A stretch of 31,910 bases of DNA from Lachnospiraceae bacterium (GTDB lineage: Bacteria > Bacillota > Clostridia > Lachnospirales > Lachnospiraceae), in assembly GCA_900769175.1 (NCBI GenBank), contig CAAGFP010000098.1, forward strand, positions 1 to 31,910, given 5' to 3'. The position numbers were made by a program, and so were the translations under genes. A model generated the notes under the pieces. That model saw nothing but the letters and a program-made list of their open reading frames with translations, did no database searches and had not been told where the DNA came from. Below are positions 22,203-29,773 of this stretch, in pieces (positions within the stretch are counted from its first letter, which is position 1; the number at the start of each line of letters is the position of its first letter).

Positions 22203-23959
22203 AAAAACTTTTGAAGTATTTAAAACCATATCTGAAAGAGAGTATTTTAGGGCCGCTTTTTAAACTTCTAGAGGCGTCTTTTGAACTTTTTATTCCTCTT
22301 GTCATCAAAGCAATTATCGATGTGGGAATTGCAAACGGGGATAAAATGTTTATTCTCCAAAGAGGGATTGTTTTGATTGTGCTTGCCGTTATCGGTTTTG
22401 TATGTGCCGTGTCCGCACAGTATTTTGCAGCAAAGGCAAGTGTCGGATTCGCAACGACTCTGCGCGAGAAGCTGTTTCGGAATATTCAAGGCAGAAGCTA
22501 TAGTCAGATTGACTCCATGGGAACGACGGCAATGCTGACCAGAATTACCTCCGATGTCAACCAGGTCCAGACCGGTGTGAATCTGATTCTGAGACTCTTC
22601 CTTCGTTCGCCGTTTATTGTATTCGGTGCAATGATTATGGCATTTACGGTGAATGTAAAGGGTGCATTGGTTTTCACCATTGTAATCCCGGTGCTTTTCG
22701 TTGTTGTGTTTTTCGTTCTGTTAACCTGTATTCCGCTTTATAAGAAGGTTCAGACTGCCTTAGAGCATGTTATGCTTCTTGCGCGGGAGAACTTAACCGG
22801 AATTCGTGTTATCCGTGCCTTTACGGGAGAATTTAAAGAAATCAAAACATTTGACGACTCTTCCGAGATACTCCGTAAATTCCAGCTTTTTGCCGGAAGG
22901 GTTGCATCGGTTATGAATCCTGTGACGTTTGCCATCGTAAATATTGCAACTTTGGTGATTCTTTATCAGGGGGCATGGAGTGTCGATTCGGGTGCAATGG
23001 AGCGAGGCGCTCTGGTTGCGCTTATCAATTACATGGCTCAGATTCTGGTTGAATTAATTAAGCTTGCAAACCTCATTATTACCGTTACCAGGTCTTTGGC
23101 GGGCGCGGACCGACTTGCCGATATGCTTTCTGTGGGAAACGAACAAACCCGTGAGAATTCAGAAGGGGAGAATGCAGAGGGCGAGGAACTTACGCCGATT
23201 GATGAAATCAAAAAAATATGTTTTGACCATGTCTCTTTTTCTTATGAAGGAAGTGGGAAACACGCAATCAGTGATTTGAGTTTTTCGGCTAAAAAGGGTG
23301 AAATTGTCGGAATTATCGGCGGTACCGGTTCGGGAAAGTCGACGTTAATTCACCTGTTGGAAGGATTTTATCCTGTGACGGAAGGCGAAATTTTAATCAA
23401 TGACAGAAATATAAATGAGATAGATCCTGCATCGGTTCGAATGCTTACCGGACTGGTTCCGCAAACGGCAGTTTTATTTAAAGGCACAATTGAAGAAAAC
23501 CTCAGATGGGGAAAGAAAGATGCTACAAAGGACGAGATGTGGAAGGCGCTTGATCTTGCACAGGCGAAGGAATTCGTGGAAGCAAAGGAAGGAAAACTTG
23601 AGGCTAAAGTGGAAGCCGGCGGAAGGAATTTCTCCGGTGGGCAGCGTCAGAGACTTTCCATGGCAAGAGCTTTCATTCGGAATGCAGATATGTTGATTCT
23701 GGATGATTCGACCTCTGCCTTAGATTATGCGACGGAAAGTAAGGTCAGACAGGGAATCCGCCAAATCAGTGAGGATACAATCTGCTTTATTATTTCCCAA
23801 AGAGCCGCTTCGATTATGGATGCAGACCTCATTATTGTTCTTGATGATGGTGCAGTTTCCGGAATTGGTAAGCATGATGAATTGATGAAATCCTGTGAAG
23901 TTTACCGGGAAATCTACCATTCCCAGTTTCCGGAGAAGGAGGTAAGCAATCATGCGTAA
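22199..23959 (+). CDS. ABC exporter half-transporter, degenerate-site subunit
   Basis: This encodes a membrane domain plus ATPase of a heterodimeric multidrug- or lipid-type exporter, 586 residues. Residues 1-310 hold six membrane segments with the usual coupling region (LREKLFRNIQGRSYSQID). The ATPase domain has Walker A GGTGSGKST (about 373-381), signature NFSGGQRQRLSMARA (about 476) and Walker B MLILDDSTSALD, where Asp replaces the catalytic Glu. The switch histidine is replaced by Gln (FIISQRAAS). In heterodimeric exporters such as TM287/288 this is the subunit with the non-hydrolytic site. It overlaps the upstream hydrolase gene by 4 bases and the next gene by 8. Confidence 0.92.
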   Translation: MKKLLKYLKPYLKESILGPLFKLLEASFELFIPLVIKAIIDVGIANGDKMFILQRGIVLIVLAVIGFVCAVSAQYFAAKASVGFATTLREKLFRNIQGRSYSQIDSMGTTAMLTRITSDVNQVQTGVNLILRLFLRSPFIVFGAMIMAFTVNVKGALVFTIVIPVLFVVVFFVLLTCIPLYKKVQTALEHVMLLARENLTGIRVIRAFTGEFKEIKTFDDSSEILRKFQLFAGRVASVMNPVTFAIVNIATLVILYQGAWSVDSGAMERGALVALINYMAQILVELIKLANLIITVTRSLAGADRLADMLSVGNEQTRENSEGENAEGEELTPIDEIKKICFDHVSFSYEGSGKHAISDLSFSAKKGEIVGIIGGTGSGKSTLIHLLEGFYPVTEGEILINDRNINEIDPASVRMLTGLVPQTAVLFKGTIEENLRWGKKDATKDEMWKALDLAQAKEFVEAKEGKLEAKVEAGGRNFSGGQRQRLSMARAFIRNADMLILDDSTSALDYATESKVRQGIRQISEDTICFIISQRAASIMDADLIIVLDDGAVSGIGKHDELMKSCEVYREIYHSQFPEKEVSNHA

Positions 23960-25742
23960 AAATACCCTTAAGTTTGTTTTTCATTATTTAAAGAGCAGAA
24001 TATTTCTTGTAATTGCTTCTGTGCTTCTGTCTTTCATCAGCGCAATCGGAACACTGCTTCTTCCCATTCTTACCGGGCGGATTCTTGATCATATCGTAGA
24101 TGAGGGAGCGGTAAATTTCGAAGCAATTCTGCCGCTTATATCTGCCGGCGCTATCATCATTGCGGTGGTCTCGCTTTCGCAGTTTCTGATGAGTTTATGC
24201 AACAACAGAATTACAACCAAGGTAGTACAATTAATGCGTCAGGATGCCATCCGTAAAATTCAGAGGCTGCCGGTAAGTTATATGGACACCCATCCGGTCG
24301 GAGACTTAGTCAGCAGAATCATTACGGATGTGGATACTTTCTCGGATGGCCTGCTGCTTGGATTTACCCAGTTGTTTACCGGCGTTGTAACGATTCTTGG
24401 TACTCTGGGATTTATGTTTGCCGTTGATCCCATGATTGCATTGGTGGTTGTATTGGTAACGCCGTTATCTTTCTTTGTTGCCGGATTTATTTCGAAAAAA
24501 ACCTACCATCTGTTTGCGGTTCAATCCAAGGTAAGGGGAGAACAGACCGCTTTTGTGGAAGAAATGGTCGGAAACCAGAAGGTGGTTCGTGCGTTTGGAC
24601 ACGAAAAAGAGAATGAAGAGAAATTTATTCAGATTAACAATGAATTGCAGAAAACTTCATTGAAAGCGCTGTTTTTTTCCTCTCTTACAAATCCGAGCAC
24701 CCGGTTTGTAAATGCGATTGTGTATGCCGGAGTTGCGATTTGCGGTGCATTGGCTGTCATGAATCCCGACAGAGTTTTTAGCGTCGGGGATTTGAGCTGT
24801 TTTCTTGCATATGCGACGCAGTATACCAAACCGTTTAATGAAATTTCCGAGGTTATCACGGAGTTTCAAAATGCACTTGCCTGTGCAGGAAGGCTTTATG
24901 ACTTCATGCAGGAGAAGGAAGAAGAGGATGTGGTTGCAGAAAAAACCCGGGATGATAAAAATACAGCAGCAGACAAATCTTTGGAAGATAAAAATGCAGC
25001 TGTCCCAAATAAGGTTTTAGGCGCAGTTGACATTGAAAATGTATGTTTTTCTTATGTTCCGAATAAGAAATTAATAGAGAATTTCTCATTAAATGTCCGC
25101 CCCGGACAACGAATTGCAATCGTTGGCCCGACAGGATGCGGAAAGACAACGTTAATTAATCTTTTGATGCGATTCTATGATGTTAATTCCGGCAATATCT
25201 ATCTCGACGGAAAGGAAATCCGTTCCATGAGCAGAATGCAGTTGAGACAATCCATCGGTATGGTATTGCAGGAAACCTGGCTTCGTGCCGGTACGATTCG
25301 CGATAATATCGCTATGGGGAAGCCGGATGCAACTGATGAGGAAATCATAAGGGCAGCAAAACAGGCTCATGCACACAGTTTTATTGAGAGGCTTCAAAAC
25401 GGCTATCAGACAATTGTAAAAGAAGAGGGAGGAAACCTTTCAAACGGCCAGAAGCAGCTGCTTTGTATTGCGCGCGTTATGTTGATTAATCCTCCGATGC
25501 TCATCCTGGATGAAGCGACCTCTTCCATTGATACGAGAACAGAGATGAAGGTGCAGGATGCATTTTTGCATCTTATGGAGAACAAAACCAGTTTCATTGT
25601 TGCGCATCGGTTGTCGACCATTCGAAGTGCGGATGTGATTCTTGTCATGAAAGACGGAAATATCATTGAGCAGGGTTCACATGAGGAACTTTTACAGAAG
25701 AAAGGATTCTATTATAATCTTTATCAAAGCCAGTGGGCGTAG
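23952..25742 (+). CDS. ABC exporter half-transporter, catalytic-site subunit
   Basis: This is the partner of the preceding gene, 596 residues. AAGGAGG lies about 9 bases before the ATG, inside the end of the previous gene. Six membrane segments occupy 1-310. A polar linker (about 325-355) with repeated DDKN/EDKN is longer than usual. The ATPase domain has Walker A GPTGCGKTT (about 391), a changed signature LSNGQKQLL in place of LSGGQ, Walker B MLILDEATSSID with the catalytic Glu, and the switch His in FIVAHRLSTI. The changed signature here and changed Walker B in the partner are complementary, giving one active and one inactive nucleotide site. The substrate is not evident. Confidence 0.92.
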   Translation: MRKNTLKFVFHYLKSRIFLVIASVLLSFISAIGTLLLPILTGRILDHIVDEGAVNFEAILPLISAGAIIIAVVSLSQFLMSLCNNRITTKVVQLMRQDAIRKIQRLPVSYMDTHPVGDLVSRIITDVDTFSDGLLLGFTQLFTGVVTILGTLGFMFAVDPMIALVVVLVTPLSFFVAGFISKKTYHLFAVQSKVRGEQTAFVEEMVGNQKVVRAFGHEKENEEKFIQINNELQKTSLKALFFSSLTNPSTRFVNAIVYAGVAICGALAVMNPDRVFSVGDLSCFLAYATQYTKPFNEISEVITEFQNALACAGRLYDFMQEKEEEDVVAEKTRDDKNTAADKSLEDKNAAVPNKVLGAVDIENVCFSYVPNKKLIENFSLNVRPGQRIAIVGPTGCGKTTLINLLMRFYDVNSGNIYLDGKEIRSMSRMQLRQSIGMVLQETWLRAGTIRDNIAMGKPDATDEEIIRAAKQAHAHSFIERLQNGYQTIVKEEGGNLSNGQKQLLCIARVMLINPPMLILDEATSSIDTRTEMKVQDAFLHLMENKTSFIVAHRLSTIRSADVILVMKDGNIIEQGSHEELLQKKGFYYNLYQSQWA

Positions 25743-25756
25743 AAGGAGTTGATGTT

Positions 25757-26332
25757 ATGGGGCGGTTATTGTTAAACAGCAGAGGTTTGAATACATCGGC
25801 AGGATGCAGGCAGATTTTTAAGAAGATACAAAAGGATAATCTTGCAGAGAAGACAATGTTTATTGTTTCACATCCGTCGTATGGTGTAGAAGAACGCATT
25901 GCAGAAAATTGTGTAGAAATAATGGGATTTAAGCGGGAAAATCTGTTTTTTTCCGTAAATGGCATACCGGAAGGCGTCATTCCGGATTTTATCCATGTTA
26001 CGGAAGGGAATACCTTTGAGATTCTAAAATATATGCGTGATAATGGCTTGGTTGAATATATTAAAACAGTCATGGAGAATGAAAAGGTAATATATATCGG
26101 AAGTTCGGCGGGAGCTGCGATTGCAGGTTCTGATGTCATGTTAATTTGTGATTTCGATAAAAATGATATAGGGTTGGTTGATTATAAAGCTCTTGAATTA
26201 TTTGAGGGCGCCATCATCCCGCATTATGAGCGGGAGTATCTGCGCAATTATATCAGGAATACGGAAGAGCATATTATTAAACGGTATAAAAGAATCTATT
26301 CTGTTTCGAACGAAGAAGTTCTTATCCTGTAA
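25757..26332 (+). CDS. Peptidase S51 (peptidase E-like) family protein
   Basis: This is a 191-residue protein of the class I glutamine amidotransferase-like, S51 peptidase family, in which a serine at a sharp turn is the nucleophile. The start is placed at ATG 25757 because AAGGAG lies 8 bases upstream; the frame is open back into the exporter gene. Motifs are LLLNSRGLNT near the start, FIVSHPSYGVEE, FIHVTEGNTFEILKYM, the nucleophile turn YIGSSAGAAIAG and the conserved FEGAIIPHYE. It lacks a signal peptide. Only 14 bases separate it from the exporter, so it is probably the last gene of that operon. Confidence 0.85.
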   Translation: MGRLLLNSRGLNTSAGCRQIFKKIQKDNLAEKTMFIVSHPSYGVEERIAENCVEIMGFKRENLFFSVNGIPEGVIPDFIHVTEGNTFEILKYMRDNGLVEYIKTVMENEKVIYIGSSAGAAIAGSDVMLICDFDKNDIGLVDYKALELFEGAIIPHYEREYLRNYIRNTEEHIIKRYKRIYSVSNEEVLIL

Positions 26333-26368
26333 AGTGGTTATCGTAACCACTGATTGAAATCTGTAACA
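26326..26368 (+). other. Hairpin at the end of the S51 gene
   Basis: A perfect AGTGGTTA-TCG-TAACCACT hairpin (26333-26351) begins at the last base pair or so of the stop region, and CCTGT...ACAGG (26326-26368) could extend it. No T-run follows, so it may protect the messenger end instead of ending transcription. Confidence 0.45.
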
Positions 26369-26405
26369 GGTTATTAAAAAATATTAGATAATTTTAAAAA
26401 TAGTC

Positions 26406-26434
26406 TTGAAATTCCATGAAATGTTTAATATAAT
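26406..26434 (+). promoter_or_regulatory. Promoter of gdhA
   Basis: TTGAAA (26406-26411) and a perfect TATAAT (26429-26434) are 17 bases apart. Transcription would start near 26441, leaving an untranslated leader of about 380 bases. Confidence 0.8.
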
Positions 26435-26440
26435 CTTGAA

Positions 26441-26532
26441 TTGGACAACGGCGTCCGGCAGATGGTGCATATTTATGCACATTTTTTGTCGCGCCTGTGG
26501 AGAACGACTTCCTCATGCAGGAAGTTTTTTTT
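26441..26532 (+). promoter_or_regulatory. gdhA leader with three hairpins, two terminator-like
   Basis: Directly after the promoter come GGAC-AACGGC-GTCC (26443-26456), GTGCAT-ATTT-ATGCAC with T6 after it (26465-26487), and ACTTCC-TCATGCA-GGAAGT with T8 (26507-26532). The last two have the form of intrinsic terminators, although their stems are only 6 bp. GGAG at 26499-26502 could pair weakly with TTCC (26509-26512) and so compete with the last stem. No known riboswitch class was recognised. Confidence 0.55.
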
Positions 26533-26551
26533 ATCTTATTTGATATTTAAT

Positions 26552-26641
26552 GATTGTGAAAGTACAGATTGCAAATGTATTAATTGCAAAATCACAAAGT
26601 GTAAATGTTCAAATTGCAAGAGTACAAATCGCAACAGTATA
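26552..26641 (+). repeat. Six-unit 15-bp tandem repeat array upstream of gdhA
   Basis: Units start at 26552, 26567, 26582, 26597, 26612 and 26627, with approximate consensus AATTGCAAAAGTACA. They are diverged but keep the exact 15-base period. In one frame the units read DCEST, DCKCI, NCKIT, KCKCS, NCKST, NRNSI. That frame is open into gdhA but has no start codon with a ribosome site. A weak promoter (TTGCAA 26614-26619, TATATT 26638-26643) overlaps the last units. From 26642 to the gdhA ribosome site I see nothing else. Confidence 0.75.
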
Positions 26642-26821
26642 TTCAGATATCAGAATAAGAGACTTTTGAATCCTAATCATTACATTAAATTCGGTTCAAT
26701 GGAGGAAAACACTTCACAAAGAAATCATTTTAGTTGTGCTCGAATTGGGGAAGGGCATAATAATCGTTCTCAAAAATTGAAAAAAAACATATGCTTTAAT
26801 AAAAAAAAGGAGGATAAAGAA

Positions 26822-28156
<1,335 letters not shown>

Positions 28157-28163
28157 CGAGGAA

Positions 28164-28271
28164 CGAAAACAAGTGCGAACGAAGTGAGCATTTGTTTTCG
28201 CCCGAGCGTACATCGAGAAAACCATTGAGCGCGTAGCACGACGGATGCAAAGCAACCGGGTTTTCGAGATG
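28164..28271. repeat. Pair of REP/BIME-like palindromes after gdhA
   Basis: Two adjoining imperfect hairpins: CGAAAACAAGTGC with GCATTTGTTTTCG (28164-28200), and CATCGAGAAAACC with GGTTTTCGAGATG (28211-28271). Loops contain GCGAACGAAGTGAG and GCGCGTAGCACGACG. The base content is more GC-rich than the surroundings. They come before the true terminator. Confidence 0.6.
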
Positions 28272-28312
28272 ACCTGGAAGAATCAAGAGTGAATTAATAT
28301 ATGTGAAATTTA

Positions 28313-28361
28313 GAAATGCCGGATGGGTCAGAAATGGCTGAAATCCGGCATTTCCTATTTT
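28313..28361 (+). terminator. Intrinsic terminator of gdhA
   Basis: GAAATGCCGGAT pairs perfectly with ATCCGGCATTTC, with an 18-base loop, followed by CTATTTTTG. Confidence 0.8.
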
Positions 28362-28595
28362 TGATTTTTAATGGAATTGTGCAAATTTAACAATGTGTTT
28401 AGCTGATTAAAAACGGTAATATGCGTATAATATACATAAAAGTTACACGTAATATACAGTGAGGTTTTCATATCGCAGGGAAGAAAATGCAAATGAGCAA
28501 ATGATTTGAATAAATATTAAGGGAAAGTGCATAAGCAGTTTGATTACAGAATTTATAGTGAAAGAACTGCTTCATGCAGTTAATGTTTAACGAAC
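28362..28595. other. A/T-rich spacer with no gene
   Basis: No coding region was found. It contains a TATAAT with a weak -35 near 28430 and the repeated words TAATATACA. AACTGC-TTCAT-GCAGTT (28565-28581) is a hairpin just before the promoter at 28596, and the word GCAGTT also occurs in that promoter's spacer, which may mark a regulator site. Confidence 0.4.
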
Positions 28596-28623
28596 TTGAC
28601 ATAAAATTTGCAGTTCATATAAT
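28596..28623 (+). promoter_or_regulatory. Strong predicted promoter
   Basis: Perfect TTGACA (28596-28601) and TATAAT (28618-28623) are separated by 16 bases. The first 200 bases transcribed from it contain no clear gene. Confidence 0.7.
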
Positions 28624-28631
28624 AATATTGT

Positions 28632-28715
28632 AGAGATAGATGTGTCTATCTAGGTGCGCTGACACCTTAAAAAACTGACATATTAGCCAGTTTGTAGGCT
28701 GGCAGGTTGGGGAAC
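28632..28715 (+). ncRNA. Candidate structured RNA or leader
   Basis: Right after the promoter lie consecutive hairpins: AGATAGA-TGTG-TCTATCT (28635-28652), AGGTG-CGCTGA-CACCT (28652-28667) and GCCAG-TTTGTAG-GCTGGC (about 28686-28703). They stand head to tail with only short linkers. No known RNA family was recognised, and no T-run closes the unit, so this is a suggestion from structure only. Confidence 0.35.
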
Positions 28716-28803
28716 AACAGAAAAACTCCATCTTTATGCCGCATTTTGAAGGGCGGACAGTTGGCAGACAATAGAAAAATCAGCATTAAAAAATATACTT
28801 TTA

Positions 28804-28832
28804 TTGACTTTAGAAGTAAAATAATTTATTAT
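28804..28832 (+). promoter_or_regulatory. Second predicted promoter, before the 39-codon ORF
   Basis: TTGACT (28804-28809) is 17 bases from TATTAT (28827-28832). Transcription would start close to the AGGAG at 28839, leaving almost no leader. Confidence 0.5.
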
Positions 28833-28845
28833 GATTATAGGAGAG

Positions 28846-28965
28846 ATGCCTGCTGAAAAGCAAAGTAAAGGTAGATGGGATAGCCTACTTCCTGATTGGG
28901 GGCAAATAATAACCATAGAATATTATCGTGTGAACGATACGCTATCCAAAAAAAGAGTATTATGA
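28846..28965 (+). CDS. Possible 39-residue small protein with its own terminator
   Basis: The ATG has AGGAG just upstream (28839-28843), closer than usual at 2 bases. The frame of 39 codons begins MPAEKQSKGRWDSLLPDW, continues with a hydrophobic/aromatic part (GQIITIEYYRVND) and ends LSKKRVL. Its TGA stop touches the left arm of a perfect terminator (28965-28994). Promoter, ribosome site, frame and terminator together look like a complete small gene, but none of this proves translation. The product is basic, with no signal peptide or membrane segment. I do not recognise a family. It could also be a remnant of a mobile element gene. Confidence 0.45.
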   Translation: MPAEKQSKGRWDSLLPDWGQIITIEYYRVNDTLSKKRVL

Positions 28966-28994
28966 GCGCCTGTATTTATATACAGGCGCTTTTT
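28965..28994 (+). terminator. Intrinsic terminator
   Basis: A perfect 11-bp stem AGCGCCTGTAT / ATACAGGCGCT with loop TTAT runs into T5. It separates the small ORF from the gene at 29024. Confidence 0.9.
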
Positions 28995-29023
28995 CTGACT
29001 TTATGCAATTGAAGGAGAAGAAT

Positions 29024-29638
29024 ATGTTTACAAAAGAACAGTTATATGTTCAAAATACAATGCCAGAGTGGGATGATATAAGTCTTGAGTTATACAAAGA
29101 TTTTTCAGTAAATTGCTTGTTTCCTAAAACTTTTCGCTATTACTTAGAAAATGAATTAGTTATTGATGTTGAGTTCAAAGAATGGGCAATGAAACATTTA
29201 TGGGCGATACACCATATTGATTCAAGGATAGATAAGAATAAGCTGTTTGAAGAAATAGATAATGGATTGAGCATTGGTAGTTTTAGAGCCACTCCGGCTA
29301 TGCGCAAAAGGTTAAATGACAATAAAGACAGAATTCGTATGTTTGCGTGTGTCTATCATATTCTGAAAACAGGAGCGGTGTTTTATGTAGAAGGAGGAAA
29401 TCTGCCAGGATCGGATATTCGAATTGATTACATAAAAAGTAAATCCATTAGTGGAAAAGGTGTTCATTTGGGGATGCGGTTTGAAGACGATGTTTATGTT
29501 CCGCTGACCTTACTAATTGACAGAGCTATAAACCCAAACAAAACAGTAGAAGGATTAGCGGAGATAAAAGTACAGAAATTAGAAATAATTGAAGGTGGAG
29601 AAATAATTGAAACCATCGAATATAGTGCGGTTTTATAA
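29024..29638 (+). CDS. Protein of unknown function
   Basis: This is a 204-residue soluble protein. The start at 29024 (MFTKEQLYVQNTMPEWDD) has AAGGAG 8 bases upstream; an in-frame ATG at 29003 is not preceded by a site. No motif gives a function. Visible features are a helical first half rich in acidic and aromatic residues (SLELYKDFSVNCLFPK, EFKEWAMKHLWAIHHID), a basic middle (MRKRLNDNKDRIRMFACVYH) and a beta-rich end (AVFYVEGGNLPGSDI, EIKVQKLEIIEGGEIIETI). It follows a terminator, so it has its own unplaced promoter or depends on read-through. Lower GC than the genes before 28156 suggests an accessory gene. Confidence 0.65.
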   Translation: MFTKEQLYVQNTMPEWDDISLELYKDFSVNCLFPKTFRYYLENELVIDVEFKEWAMKHLWAIHHIDSRIDKNKLFEEIDNGLSIGSFRATPAMRKRLNDNKDRIRMFACVYHILKTGAVFYVEGGNLPGSDIRIDYIKSKSISGKGVHLGMRFEDDVYVPLTLLIDRAINPNKTVEGLAEIKVQKLEIIEGGEIIETIEYSAVL

Positions 29639-29773
29639 GATATCAATCTCAGAAAACACGAAAATTGATGCAAGCATAACAAGGTGTATGATAGTAATAG
29701 ACCTATAATATACAAATGGTCTTGAAAGGCGCATAAATACTGAATCCTTGTCGAGTCGGATATCAAATTAAAA

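Noticed and set aside
26443..26512. Two ACGR-containing hairpins (AACGGC and AACGAC) resembling a guanidine-II riboswitch before gdhA
   Set aside because: The loops would be closed by an A-C mismatch, the second stem is only three or four pairs, the spacing contains a terminator-like hairpin, and gdhA has no link to guanidine.
26441..26821. N-terminal extension of GdhA through the Cys-rich repeat frame
   Set aside because: The frame crosses two terminator-like hairpins, has no start codon with a ribosome site, and the normal start at 26822 has an ideal AGGAGG and gives the usual protein length.
28734..28916. 60-codon minus-strand frame opposite the 39-codon ORF
   Set aside because: No ribosome site or promoter on that strand; the plus strand has promoter, ribosome site and terminator.
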